DNA of 64,000 nt from Natronorubrum sulfidifaciens JCM 14089 (GCF_000337735.1 NZ_AOHX01000046.1:4124-68123); one strand, 5' to 3'; counted from the stretch's first letter, positions 18,590 to 28,107 are shown. Numbers and translations: made by a program. Notes: generated from the letters alone by a model not told the origin.

Positions 18590-19462
18590 CTACTCACCCT
18601 CGACGTCCGATGGCCTGAACTTCGCCTCGAAAAAGCGCCGGACCGACTCGATCATCCCCTCGATCGTGTAGTTGACGCCGATGTAGACGCTGACGAGGGC
18701 AAGCAGGGTGCCGGCGACGACGTCGGAAAACCAGTGGATGCCAAGATACATCGTCGAGAGCCCGACGCTGATCGCGATAAACCCGGCGACGGGAAGCCAC
18801 AGGGGGTACTTCTCCCGCGTGACCCACGCGAGGACGAACACGGTCATCGACAGCGAGGTATGCAGCGAGGGAAAGACGTTCGTGTTCTGATTGACTGTAT
18901 TCGTGAGCGTCCGTGACTGGGGGAACGCATCATACAGCAACCCCTCGAACAGCAGTGGGTCGACGTTTCGCGGCCCGAAAGCGATAAACAGGGTATAACA
19001 GACCAATCCGATGGCGTAGTTCGCCGTGAACGCGACCACGAGCGTCGACAGGTCGTCCATCTCATCGAGTGCGAAGTACGCAATAAACGGAAAGATCAGC
19101 AAAAACGCGTAGCCATAGATGTAGATGAAGACGAAAAACGACGTCAGGAACTCGGTCTGGAACGACTGGAGCACGGCGACCGGGTCCGTTCCGAACAGCG
19201 CCTGATCGAGTTCGAACAGATACGGCGTGATATTGTTCCGCAGCACGCGCCGCTCGAGGCGCTGGACGATGTCCCGTGTCGACACCCGAAGCAAAAGGAC
19301 GACGACGAGCGCAGCAAACGGCAGTAGACACGCCTCGAGACGCCATCGAAAGTCCAGTACCGCGGCTGCGATGGTCCGCGGGCCGACGATAACGAGCGTC
19401 GCAGTGGCGAGCATCGCCGACACGATGAGGACGAGTTCGAGGAGTACTTCGGCAAGTGCCAT
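18590..19462 (-). CDS. PAP2-superfamily membrane phosphatase
   Basis: A 290-residue integral membrane protein with about six helices. PAP2-type catalytic elements are visible as VFPSLHTSLSMTVFV (the central Ser/His motif) and GIHWFSDVVAG (the final His motif). The spacing and the N-terminal membrane region resemble Aur1/inositol-phosphotransferase-like members. The substrate is probably a lipid phosphate or phosphodiester at the membrane, but it cannot be specified. Confidence 0.85.
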   Translation of the reverse strand: MALAEVLLELVLIVSAMLATATLVIVGPRTIAAAVLDFRWRLEACLLPFAALVVVLLLRVSTRDIVQRLERRVLRNNITPYLFELDQALFGTDPVAVLQSFQTEFLTSFFVFIYIYGYAFLLIFPFIAYFALDEMDDLSTLVVAFTANYAIGLVCYTLFIAFGPRNVDPLLFEGLLYDAFPQSRTLTNTVNQNTNVFPSLHTSLSMTVFVLAWVTREKYPLWLPVAGFIAISVGLSTMYLGIHWFSDVVAGTLLALVSVYIGVNYTIEGMIESVRRFFEAKFRPSDVEGE

Positions 19463-19530
19463 ACAATCGGGGTACTACTGCTACAGCCTACGAGCCATTA
19501 ACTCTTTCAAACCGACGCATCCGGTTCGAG

Positions 19531-21279
19531 CTACTCGAGCAGCATGTCGTCGTCGTAGCTGTACCCGATCTCGTTGAACAACGATCGCACGCGAGACGTG
19601 TTGATCTCTCCGTCAGTGCCGGGGAACGAAAGGTCCGGCATCTCATCACCGTCCTCGAGGTCGGCGTCGAACGCTCTGTTGTGGAAGCCAACGAGTTCGT
19701 GGGGCGTCGTCGCCGCCTGTGCAAACCCTTCGAAGAACTCGGAGACGGCGTGTTCGCGGTCGATCAGTCGCGAGCAGATCCGCCGGAAGTTAGGGTTGCC
19801 GAGATCGTTCTGGCGGTTGTTGTAGCCGATCATGTAGAAGGCATCGGTTGTGCCAGTCACCGTCGAGACGGTGTCAGCGTTGCGAACGCTGCGAGCGATT
19901 TCAGGTGGCAGTTCGCTCACCGTGACGTCGATCTCACCGTCGACGAGCAGATCACTCATCGCGCCGGGGTTCGGCGAAATTCGAAACGTGATCCCCTCGA
20001 ACTGCGAAAAATTCTCGAAGAGGTCGGGTCGATCCTGTGAGTCCCGAAAGACGTGTGCGTCGAACGGTTCGAGTTCGAACCCAGTAGCTGCCTCGGCCTC
20101 CGTGACGGCGAACAGTCCAGAGCCGACGGGGTCCTCGTTGGGGTGCGTGATCGCCCGTGTCTGGCGGTCAGCGACGACCGCTGACCGCTCGGTCCAGATA
20201 TGTTCCGGCAACACGGGAACCGTCAGCAGTCGGCGGGCAACGGACCGACTCGTCTCGGTGAAATAGCAGTCGATCGTTCGCGGGCCGGTCACGTCCGTTC
20301 GATCGAGCAGCGTCTGCTTGCCCCGGTATCGAGGCGCGGGGACACCGTCGTCGACGGCCCCCATCGACGTGTCCTCGAGAAAGTCCAGTGTGAACGCCAC
20401 GTCATCGGCATCGAGGGATTCGCCATCGTGCCACTCGAGACCCTCCCTGAGCGTTACGGTCGCCCGCGTTCGGCCCTGTTCGGACCACTCGACGGTTTCG
20501 GCCAGCCACGGCACGTACTCGCCGTCGATCCATCTGGCCAGCGGATCGTACACCAGATCCAACAGCCCATCGATCCGGTTTCGGTCGACCATCAGTGGGT
20601 TGAGCTGGTCGGTGAGCTGTTCGCCGAAGACACCCACCTCGAGCGGGCCGTCTCGAGGCCCGTTCTCCGGATGTGACATCACGTCGAGATACTGGTGGAG
20701 ACGACGCGGCGGGACAGGGAGTTGCAGCGGTTCGGAGACACCGCTGACCGTGTAGGGGAACGCGACGGTGGTGTACGGAGTCGTCTGCAGCAGATGGTCG
20801 ATCAGGTCTGCAAGGACGGCCGGTCGATCGTCTTCGTCTGCCGCCCGCTGGGCCTCGAGTTGGGAATCGGCCGTCACATCCGAGAACTGAAACGGGTTTT
20901 GCCACCCGCGTTCGCTGTAAAACTCGGAGTGCAACAGCCCGTAGAGGGCGTCGTACTCGTCGAGTCCGGGGTGTCTCGCGACGAAGACGTCGTACTCTCC
21001 CTCGAGGAGGATATCGCGGTACAACTCTGCTTCGGAGACTGGTTCGTGTGTCGCATTGATCCCGGCTGCAGTGTAGTTTTCACGGAGTCGACTGGCGATC
21101 GTTGCAGCGATCCGGTCGTCGTCTGCCGGGACGGTCTTGATGATTAGCGAGACCTGCTCCGATCCGGGGGTCTCCGCTTGTGACCAGAGTCGCTCCGAAC
21201 ACCCGGCGAGAGCACTGGCTCCAACACCCAGTGTGGCCAGCAGCCCTCGGCGAGTCGTCGACGGAGCGCCATCGTTCAT
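19531..21279 (-). CDS. peptide/nickel-type ABC substrate-binding lipoprotein (orphan)
   Basis: A 582-residue family 5 extracellular binding protein. The twin-arginine signal TTRRGLLATLGVGASALAGC ends at a lipobox. The SBP_bac_5 region shows LNPLMVDRNRIDGLLDLVYDPLARW and TVTLREGLEWHDGESLDADDVAFTL, as in oligopeptide- and dipeptide-binding proteins. No permease or ATPase of that family lies nearby, so it may work with a transporter elsewhere or act as a sensor. It is somewhat longer than typical members. Confidence 0.88.
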   Translation of the reverse strand: MNDGAPSTTRRGLLATLGVGASALAGCSERLWSQAETPGSEQVSLIIKTVPADDDRIAATIASRLRENYTAAGINATHEPVSEAELYRDILLEGEYDVFVARHPGLDEYDALYGLLHSEFYSERGWQNPFQFSDVTADSQLEAQRAADEDDRPAVLADLIDHLLQTTPYTTVAFPYTVSGVSEPLQLPVPPRRLHQYLDVMSHPENGPRDGPLEVGVFGEQLTDQLNPLMVDRNRIDGLLDLVYDPLARWIDGEYVPWLAETVEWSEQGRTRATVTLREGLEWHDGESLDADDVAFTLDFLEDTSMGAVDDGVPAPRYRGKQTLLDRTDVTGPRTIDCYFTETSRSVARRLLTVPVLPEHIWTERSAVVADRQTRAITHPNEDPVGSGLFAVTEAEAATGFELEPFDAHVFRDSQDRPDLFENFSQFEGITFRISPNPGAMSDLLVDGEIDVTVSELPPEIARSVRNADTVSTVTGTTDAFYMIGYNNRQNDLGNPNFRRICSRLIDREHAVSEFFEGFAQAATTPHELVGFHNRAFDADLEDGDEMPDLSFPGTDGEINTSRVRSLFNEIGYSYDDDMLLE

Positions 21280-21572
21280 GTGCCACCGGCTATGCCACCA
21301 CGGGGTATATGACTTACTCTCGAAACGATAGTTCTGCGGGACAACACCACGTCACTGGCACGGTCACGGAGAGTTGGGTCAAGAGGGTTGTACAGGCGTG
21401 TGTAATATAGATCTCGAAGACAGTAATGGATTTCTGACTGTCTTTGTGAGCAGCATATGGATGCCATAACAATACAGTGAGGTGGGGTCTCACCGCATGT
21501 GGAGTCTCTCCGATCCCGGCCACTCGTTCCTCGAGCGGCCGTGTGCACGGAGAACGGCCACGAGAGCTAGCT

Positions 21573-22742
21573 ATGAAACTTGCACTCATCGGCTTCGGTC
21601 AGGCTGGCGGGAAAGTAGTCGATCAGTTTTTGACGTACGACGACGCGATCGATGGCGGCTTCGTCGAGAGCGCGGTCGCAGTCAACACTGCGACCACGGA
21701 TCTCCGGGGACTCGAGTCCGTCCCACAGAAAAATCGCGTTCTCATCGGACAGGCACGTGTCAACGGTCACGGCGTGGGCGCTGACAACGAACTCGGGGGC
21801 GAGGTCACCGAGGCGGACATCGACGAGATCCAACACGCGATCGACCGGGTCCCCACCCACGAGATTGACGCGTTCCTCGTCGTCGCCGGCATGGGCGGTG
21901 GCACCGGCTCCGGCGGCGCACCCGTCCTCGCGAGACACCTGCGGCGGATCTACACCCAGCCCGTCTACGGGCTCGGGGTCCTCCCGGCGACGGACGAAGG
22001 CGGCATCTACACGCTCAACGCGGCCCGGTCGTTCCGGACGTTCGTCCGCGAGGTGGACAACCTGCTCGTCTTCGACAACGACGCGTGGCGCAGCGCCGGC
22101 GAGTCGGTCGGCGGCGGCTACGACCGAATCAATCGCGAGATCGTCGAACGATTCGGCCTGCTGTTTGCCGCCGGCGAGGTCGGCCACGACGACCATGTTG
22201 CCGAAAGCGTCGTCGACTCCTCCGAGATCATCAACACGCTCTCGGGCGGCGGCGTCTCGACGGTCGGCTACGCCAGCGAGACCGTCGAGACCGACAGCGG
22301 CGGCCTCCTCGACTCGCTCACCGGCTCCGCCGACAGCGGTCTCGAGGACGGTGCGGCGACCAATCGGCTGACGAGTCTCGTTCGCAAGGCAACGCTGGGC
22401 CGACTCACGTTACCGTGTGATGCTGGCAGCGCCGATCGCGGCCTCGTCGTCGCCACGGGCCAACCGACACAGTTGAGCCGCAAGGGCGTCGAACGCGGGC
22501 GACAGTGGCTCGAGGACGAAACGGGAAGTATGGAGATCCGTGGCGGCGATTACCCACGCACCAGCGCTGACGAGGTCGGCGCAGTCGTCCTCCTGTCGGG
22601 TGTCACCGACGTTCCACGGATCGACCAGCTCCAGCAGGTCGCCCTCGAGGCCCAGGAGACGACCGAGCAGGTACAGGCGACCGCACAGGACGAGTTCGCA
22701 TCGCTCGTCGACACGGGTGGCGAACTCGACGCGCTCTTTTAG
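21573..22742 (+). CDS. CetZ-family tubulin-like GTPase
   Basis: A 389-residue protein of the haloarchaeal CetZ branch of the tubulin/FtsZ superfamily, known to control cell shape and motility. It begins MKLALIGFGQAGGKVVDQF. The tubulin signature GMGGGTGSGGAP near residue 108 binds GTP phosphates. A long, Gly/Ser- and Asp-rich stretch follows around residues 220-265, and the C-terminus ends in an acidic tail. Which CetZ paralogue it is cannot be settled without alignment. The ATG at 21573 is the conserved start; a 32-codon upstream extension is excluded. Confidence 0.92.
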   Translation: MKLALIGFGQAGGKVVDQFLTYDDAIDGGFVESAVAVNTATTDLRGLESVPQKNRVLIGQARVNGHGVGADNELGGEVTEADIDEIQHAIDRVPTHEIDAFLVVAGMGGGTGSGGAPVLARHLRRIYTQPVYGLGVLPATDEGGIYTLNAARSFRTFVREVDNLLVFDNDAWRSAGESVGGGYDRINREIVERFGLLFAAGEVGHDDHVAESVVDSSEIINTLSGGGVSTVGYASETVETDSGGLLDSLTGSADSGLEDGAATNRLTSLVRKATLGRLTLPCDAGSADRGLVVATGQPTQLSRKGVERGRQWLEDETGSMEIRGGDYPRTSADEVGAVVLLSGVTDVPRIDQLQQVALEAQETTEQVQATAQDEFASLVDTGGELDALF

Positions 22743-22902
22743 CTCATGCGATGCAGGCCGTACTGAACGCGTCGCTGGGCCGCGGTAAATCGGTCCATTA
22801 CGGCTCGTCCGACGGTCGACGAGCAGTCTCGCTTGTTTCAGTGCTCGTGAGAGTCATGGTATCCATACAATAACAAACCGTGATAGTCGTGGAACAGGAG
22901 AC

Positions 22903-23097
22903 ATGCGACGCCACCACCGATCGGCCCGTGAATCGACGGGGTCACGACTGCGAACGGCACTGTCTGCGGTATTCGTTCGAGACGACGGCCAGACGACCAT
23001 CGTCGAATGTCGCCGCTGTGGGACGACACTCGAGGCGACGGACACGACCTGCCAGGCCTGCGGCTGTGAGGAGATCGCTCGCTATCGACTCGAGTGA
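22903..23097 (+). CDS. small zinc-ribbon protein
   Basis: A 64-residue basic protein with two Cys-x2-Cys pairs (ECRRCGTTL and TCQACGCEE) 16 residues apart, forming a probable rubredoxin-like zinc ribbon. The N-terminal 30 residues are Arg/Ser-rich. Such mini-proteins are common in haloarchaea and mostly uncharacterised. It stands alone between cetZ-like and mptE. Confidence 0.6.
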   Translation: MRRHHRSARESTGSRLRTALSAVFVRDDGQTTIVECRRCGTTLEATDTTCQACGCEEIARYRLE

Positions 23098-23148
23098 ACT
23101 CGAGCCCGTAGTGTGAGTGAGTCGGAATCGCCCGGCTACAGCAACGCC

Positions 23149-23847
23149 TTACTCGAGCGGCAGCGAACGCGTCTCGATTCGATCCCGGCGACCGTCTAGA
23201 ATCGCAAAGCGCTCGTCACGACGCGTCTCGAGCCAGTACAGCAGCCGTTCGGCCCACTCGAGTTTCCGGGCCTTCTCGGGGCCGACCGACGGGTCGTCGA
23301 TGTCCCAGCCGACGAAAACGAGCTGTGCGGCCCCGAGCTGGTCTGCGAGAAATGCCGTCCGATCGCCGTCGGTGAACCCACCGACGTTCCGGACCGGCCC
23401 GCGCGGTTCGGCCTGCGTCGTCGCCAGCACGGCTTCGGTCGCACAGTCGGGCACGACTGATCGGAGCGCTGGGACGTTGTCGCCGTGAGCGTGGATCGCG
23501 ACCGGCACGCCCTCGTGAGTCAACCGACGAACCGTCTCGGGGTTCTTGTCGAGATCCGTCACCATACAGTCGACGTCGATGCCGTGGTCGGCGAGCGTGT
23601 CGACGGCCGTCGAGGCCGCAAAGACGAGGTCTGCGTCTCGAGCCTGCTCGAGCGCCGAGTCGTCTGCGAGCGAAGGACCCGCCCCGGCAATCGCGACCGT
23701 GGCGTCGCGAACACTCGAGAGACGTTCGAGGTCGAACGCAGCAGTCAGCGAGGCCAACACGTCGCGGGCTCGCTCGTCACCGGCACGGTCGTAGCCGAAG
23801 TCATCCAGAATCGCCTCGTAGATGGGCTCCCACTCGTCGAACTCCAT
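23149..23847 (-). CDS. mptE: 6-hydroxymethyl-7,8-dihydropterin pyrophosphokinase (DUF115)
   Basis: A 232-residue enzyme that activates 6-hydroxymethyl-dihydropterin by pyrophosphate transfer from ATP, feeding tetrahydrofolate or methanopterin synthesis. DUF115 motifs are seen as TVAIAGAGPSLADD, VDCMVTDLDKNPETV and VPVAIHAHGDN. The start at 23847 gives MEFDEWEPIYEAI, the usual N-terminus. The next gene upstream on the same strand is folP, the following step of the pathway, across a 209-base gap with a strong hairpin. Confidence 0.92.
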   Translation of the reverse strand: MEFDEWEPIYEAILDDFGYDRAGDERARDVLASLTAAFDLERLSSVRDATVAIAGAGPSLADDSALEQARDADLVFAASTAVDTLADHGIDVDCMVTDLDKNPETVRRLTHEGVPVAIHAHGDNVPALRSVVPDCATEAVLATTQAEPRGPVRNVGGFTDGDRTAFLADQLGAAQLVFVGWDIDDPSVGPEKARKLEWAERLLYWLETRRDERFAILDGRRDRIETRSLPLE

Positions 23848-23969
23848 ACACGATGTCTGGCGCGGAGTCGTATCTGTGTTCGGGCTCGAAGACACGCCCG
23901 AACCGAGGGCTCGCTGCTCGAGTCGAGTTGTCACTCACCGAGTTGGTGCCACAATAATTCGTGATATGG

Positions 23970-24015
23970 GCCGGGGGTCGCCTCCAAAGTACCCCTACCC
24001 GGGAGGCCGCCCGGC
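23970..24015. ncRNA. candidate structured RNA or attenuator hairpin
   Basis: GCCGGG (23970-23975) pairs with CCCGGC (24010-24015) and CCTCC (23981-23985) with GGAGG (24002-24006), around a 16-nt loop. Reading +, an AT-rich element (acaataattc) lies about 20 bases upstream and a pyrimidine/T-rich stretch (cctatttt) follows. The hairpin is equally stable on the minus strand, where it would be the folP-mptE spacer. It could be a small RNA, a terminator or an operon attenuator. Confidence 0.35.
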
Positions 24016-24056
24016 GTCCACCTTCCTATTTTGAATCCTCCGGCATAAGCTTTCTC

Positions 24057-25244
24057 TTACTCAATTATTTCTGCGAACGATTCTGCGAGGGCCGCTGTAC
24101 TGCCGGTTTCTCCCCGAAGGCGGTCTGCAACAGCCGAAATGTCAGTTCTTGATCCAACGAGCAGTGGCTGTCCTGTGTTCACATATATCGCTGTCGTCGA
24201 CTCGGCGGCGGACGACAGCCGCACTCGAGTGGCGTCGTCGAGCCCACTGATCTCGAGTGCGACCGTCGACCAGTCGTCGACGGCGGCCGGATCGACGCCG
24301 CGTTCGTCGAGGTGGGCACGGAGCTCTCGACTCGAGCAGCCGTCAAGTCGGGAGACCGAGAGTCCGTCCGTGACCGTGCGTGTACGCTCGGTAAACGCCT
24401 TGCCGATCAGGGCCGCATCGCGAGTCTCGGCGACGTCGTGGGTTCGGATCACGTGGGCACCGCGTTCGACGGCCATCGATGTGGCCGCGAGACTGACCGG
24501 CAGTCGCTCGTCGGTGTCACGGCCGGCGATTTCGCCCAAGAAGTTTTTCCGGTTGATCGAGACCAGCATGGGCTGGCCGAGCGCGCGGAACTCCCGAAGT
24601 CGGCGGAACGTCTCCCGATCGTCTGCAAGCGTCTGAGCCTCGCTCCAGCCGCCGAAAGCCGGGTCGATGATCGTCTTCTCGGTCAGGCCGTGTTGTTTCA
24701 GCGCTTCGTACACTTGGTCGACGTAGCCCGCCTGTTCGGCCCACGCCGGCGATTTCCGTTCGGACCACGGGGTCTCCTCGACGGCACCCGGGCGCTCGAG
24801 GTCGGGCGGACTCGCCATCTTCGCGACGGCCACGTCGTGGTCTGCACAGACGACGGGCATCTCCGGATCGGCGAAGCCAGCGATGTCGTTGACCATGTCG
24901 AACCCCTGTTCGAGTGCTTCCTCAGCGACCGACGCATAGCGCGTCTCGATCGAAAAGATCGCCTCGCCCGACACGTGGTCGATCGTCTCGAGTGCGATGT
25001 GCAGTCGCTCGAGTTCGTCTTCGGCAGAGAGCACGTCGAAGCGTTTGTTCGCCGACTCGAGGCCGATATCGACGATATCGGCACCGGGGTCGATCAGCTC
25101 CTCGTCGACGTACTGGGCAGCCTCCTCGGGGTCGTCGTAGACGCTCGGATCGTACGGCGACTCCTCGCTGACGTTCAGAACCCCCATGATTCGAGGCGGG
25201 TACTCGTCGCCGATTCCCAATCCCGCCGCGTCGACACTGTTCAT
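24057..25244 (-). CDS. folP: dihydropteroate synthase with C-terminal extension
   Basis: A 395-residue protein that joins a hydroxymethyl-dihydropterin pyrophosphate to p-aminobenzoate or an analogue. The TIM barrel occupies about residues 15-275: PRIMGVLNVSEESPYDP, VDIGLESANKRFD (in place of the bacterial DIGGESTRPG), FDMVNDIAGF, IIDPAFGG, LVSINRKNF and HVIRTHDVAET. About 115 further residues form a separate alpha/beta domain of unknown role. It lies upstream of mptE on the same strand, so two consecutive pathway steps are linked. Confidence 0.92.
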   Translation of the reverse strand: MNSVDAAGLGIGDEYPPRIMGVLNVSEESPYDPSVYDDPEEAAQYVDEELIDPGADIVDIGLESANKRFDVLSAEDELERLHIALETIDHVSGEAIFSIETRYASVAEEALEQGFDMVNDIAGFADPEMPVVCADHDVAVAKMASPPDLERPGAVEETPWSERKSPAWAEQAGYVDQVYEALKQHGLTEKTIIDPAFGGWSEAQTLADDRETFRRLREFRALGQPMLVSINRKNFLGEIAGRDTDERLPVSLAATSMAVERGAHVIRTHDVAETRDAALIGKAFTERTRTVTDGLSVSRLDGCSSRELRAHLDERGVDPAAVDDWSTVALEISGLDDATRVRLSSAAESTTAIYVNTGQPLLVGSRTDISAVADRLRGETGSTAALAESFAEIIE

Positions 25245-25317
25245 ACGCCCTCTGTGGAGAGCAGCCTGAAATGTACCGCGGTTGCGGAGAACCGCACATC
25301 ACCCGCGCGGCGACACG

Positions 25318-26466
25318 CTATGGCCGAGTCGGGACGGCGTCAGCGGTGACACCCGTTCGAATCCACCGTGACCCATCGAGTCGTTCGGTTCGCTCGTCGG
25401 TCAGCGCCGGCCGGTCGACGTAGCCGTCCATCGCCGCCGGCGTGTCGACCGCGAGTTCGGCACCGTCCTCGAGAACGCGGTGCTCGACCGTCGGCAGCGT
25501 CTCGCCGTGTCTCGAGCGTGGCGAGTCGTCGGCGGTCGGCGTCCGAACGTGCGTCAGCCCCGTTTCCGGACGGCCACAGAGACGCGTGACGGCTCCGTCC
25601 GACTCCTCGAGGCCCGCCATCGGTGTCGGTTCGATGACGGCGACAGTCTCAGCGAGATCCGTCTCGAGCGCCGCGAGCGCCTCGAACTGTGACGGAGAGA
25701 CGAACGTCCGGTCGACCCGGTCGGTGTAGCACAGCGACCGAACCGTCTCGGGGTCCCAGTGGTGCTGTGGCAGGTATGTACCACCGCCGAGTATCGTGGC
25801 CGTCGCGCCGTAGCGCAGTTCGAGCGGGTTCGACAGTGGAAGGCTTCCGAGATGTCGCATCGTGCCGTCGGTCTCGAGGAGTGGATGCTCGACGCTGGCG
25901 GCGGCCGTGAGTGCAGCATGCGTATAGCGCACACCGAGTGGGGCCCCGTCTTCGTGGCCGACGTAGGCGATCAGGCCGTGGTCGCCGTCCGACTGGCGAA
26001 CGACGTCGATACCGGTCCGCGAACCGGCGCTGTTCATCCCATCGTTGTCGAGAAACGCCGACAGCGTGATTCCCATTCGCGCGTCGCAGTCGACCGTGAT
26101 CGCGACGCGTGTTTCGTCGGCACCGTTTAGAACCGAGAGAAACGGCGTCTCATCGGTGACGAACGCCTTGCACTCGGTTTCGTTCAGCGCGGACACGATG
26201 TCGTCTGTTCGGTAGTCCGCCGGCATCGTCACCGGAACACAGCCGTTTCTGAGCGTCCCGAAAAAGGCGATGAGAAACGCCCTCGGATTCGAGAGATGGA
26301 TCGCGACGGCGTCGCCGGCAGTGATCGCACGCTGTTGGAGGCCGCCAGCGAAGCCGTCCGTCAACGACCAGAGTGCCGAAAACGTCAGCGGGTCGTCGCC
26401 GCCGATCGCCGTCGCCGTCTGGTGGTCCATCGTAACCGTCTGCAGCGTTTGGATGATCGTCGCCAT
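25318..26466 (-). CDS. truncated adenylate-forming (acyl-CoA synthetase-like) protein
   Basis: A 382-residue protein corresponding to only the N-terminal domain of the AMP-binding superfamily. The segment FGTLRNGCVPVTMPADYRTDDI and the late DGSRWIRTG are recognisable. The P-loop-like A3 motif, normally T/S-S-G-T-T-G-x-P-K-G, is degenerate (AYVGHEDGAPLGVRYTH), and the C-terminal domain with the catalytic Lys is absent. It is probably catalytically dead or repurposed. It lies 73 bases upstream of folP on the same strand, so co-transcription is likely. The open frame argues against a recent pseudogene. Confidence 0.75.
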   Translation of the reverse strand: MATIIQTLQTVTMDHQTATAIGGDDPLTFSALWSLTDGFAGGLQQRAITAGDAVAIHLSNPRAFLIAFFGTLRNGCVPVTMPADYRTDDIVSALNETECKAFVTDETPFLSVLNGADETRVAITVDCDARMGITLSAFLDNDGMNSAGSRTGIDVVRQSDGDHGLIAYVGHEDGAPLGVRYTHAALTAAASVEHPLLETDGTMRHLGSLPLSNPLELRYGATATILGGGTYLPQHHWDPETVRSLCYTDRVDRTFVSPSQFEALAALETDLAETVAVIEPTPMAGLEESDGAVTRLCGRPETGLTHVRTPTADDSPRSRHGETLPTVEHRVLEDGAELAVDTPAAMDGYVDRPALTDERTERLDGSRWIRTGVTADAVPTRP

Positions 26467-26564
26467 GATCGGCGACTTTTGACCACGGTCTGTTGAACGT
26501 TTGCTCAATACAGTACCGCAGTCTGGTCAACAGACCAAGGGATCAATATCCGTTAAAAGATCCG

Positions 26565-27803
26565 TCATTCGGACGATGCGCCGTCCTCGAGGACGGCCAA
26601 TCGAGAGTCACGCAGGAGGACTTTCTTGACAATCGATGGATTCTCGAGCAGGCGGTGTTTGGCGTGGGCACCGCGGCCACGTCCGCGGCCCTCGCGTTCG
26701 GACTGGATCACGTTGAGGAAGTTCTGTTCCTGAAGGATCTCTTGGACACGACGCTCCGAGAGGACATCGAAGTCGAGTCGACGGGCGACTTCCTTGTACT
26801 GGTTGTAGATGATCTTCGTCGGGAACTCCTTTTCCGTGCTGTTCTCGGTCAGTAGCGTCAGCGAGTAGAGGATCGCTTTCGCCTGCTGGGGAGAACCCTC
26901 AATCAACTCGTTGAACCGGTCGGCCTCGGTCTTCTCTTTGGCGTCGCGGACGTGGTCGGCGGTGACCTGCGTGTCGTTTCGTTTCTTCGCGATACGACCC
27001 GCGTTTCGAAGGATGTCGATCGCCTTGCGCGCGTCGCCGTGTTCTTGTGCGGCAAGCGCAGCGGTCAATGGAATCACGTCATCGGAGAGGACGTCGGTGT
27101 GGAACGCATCTCGTCGTTTCTCCAAGATTTCGACGAGTTGGTTGGCGTCGTACGGCGAGAAGACGAGTTCGTCCCGCGAGAGACTCGATTTGACCCGTTC
27201 GGAGAGGTGGTCCGGGAAATCGATCTTGTTCGAGATGCCGATGATGCCGATACTCGAGTCCGAGATCCGTCGGTTCTCGCCGGCACGGGAGAGCTTTCGG
27301 AGGACTTCGTCGTCCTCGAGCATATCGATCTCGTCTAAGATGACGATGGTGACGTCGGTGCAGTGGTCGACGGCCTGCCAGAGGCGTTTGTAGTAGTCGC
27401 CGGTGCCAAGCCCGCGGTCGGGCACGGTCACGCCGCTTTTCTCGGAGTCGTTGACGAGCTGGGCGATCGTCTTCACGATCGACGCTTCGGTGTTCTGTTC
27501 GCCACAGTCGATGAAGGCGTATTTGACGGTGACGTCGTCGCGTCGGGCTTCCGAGATCACTCGCTGGGTGACCGACCGGGAGATGAGCGATTTGCCGGTG
27601 CCAGTCTTGCCGAAGATGAACAGGTGGTTGGGTTCGCTCCCGAAAATCGCGGGGTTCAGCGCATCCGCCACCCGTTGCATTTGCTCGTCGCGCCCGACGA
27701 TCCGGTCCGGACCGGGGAGATGTGTGATCTCGAGCAAGCGCTCGTCGGCAAAGACCGGATCGTCGTACCGAAAGAGTGGATCACGATCGTCGTTGGCGGA
27801 CAT
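26565..27803 (-). CDS. orc1: Orc1/Cdc6-family replication initiator
   Basis: A 412-residue AAA+ initiator that binds ORB repeats and loads MCM. Walker A FGKTGTGKSLISRSV is near residue 60, Walker B VTIVILDEIDML near 160, and sensor 1 IIGISNKIDFPDHL follows. A C-terminal winged helix lies after about residue 320 (YNQYKEVARRLDFDVLSERRVQEIL). The start at 27803 is preferred; 41 upstream codons are AT-rich leader. It faces away from the adjacent candidate origin (27804-28974), the usual arrangement. Numbering among haloarchaeal paralogues is uncertain. Confidence 0.95.
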   Translation of the reverse strand: MSANDDRDPLFRYDDPVFADERLLEITHLPGPDRIVGRDEQMQRVADALNPAIFGSEPNHLFIFGKTGTGKSLISRSVTQRVISEARRDDVTVKYAFIDCGEQNTEASIVKTIAQLVNDSEKSGVTVPDRGLGTGDYYKRLWQAVDHCTDVTIVILDEIDMLEDDEVLRKLSRAGENRRISDSSIGIIGISNKIDFPDHLSERVKSSLSRDELVFSPYDANQLVEILEKRRDAFHTDVLSDDVIPLTAALAAQEHGDARKAIDILRNAGRIAKKRNDTQVTADHVRDAKEKTEADRFNELIEGSPQQAKAILYSLTLLTENSTEKEFPTKIIYNQYKEVARRLDFDVLSERRVQEILQEQNFLNVIQSEREGRGRGRGAHAKHRLLENPSIVKKVLLRDSRLAVLEDGASSE

Positions 27804-28084
27804 TGCGTTACCCCGTGGCTTCCAACTGAATTGAAATAAAGGTATGGAGATCGATCGCGGATGTAAACATCGCGTGATAGGCGACGATGAACCTGATTTT
27901 ACCAGATGCGCAATGAAACCACTCAACGGCGGTCTCGCGTTTCTAACGATCGGCCCGCCGACTGACTCCTGACACGGGTTCCGGACAGTGCCACGATGAA
28001 TTTCGATCGGGTCCCCCAGCGTGGATTTCGATCGGGTACCGACTCGAGTGACGAGTGGTTACTCCCTCGAGTGTGTGAACCACC

Positions 28085-28107
28085 GACACCCCCGTCGCGG
28101 ATGTAAC
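28085..28107 (-). repeat. ORB-like origin recognition element 1
   Basis: On the minus strand this reads GTTACATCCGCGACGGGGG followed by TGTC. It has the core plus G-run layout of haloarchaeal ORBs. It lies on the orc1 side of the AT-rich stretch. Confidence 0.7.
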
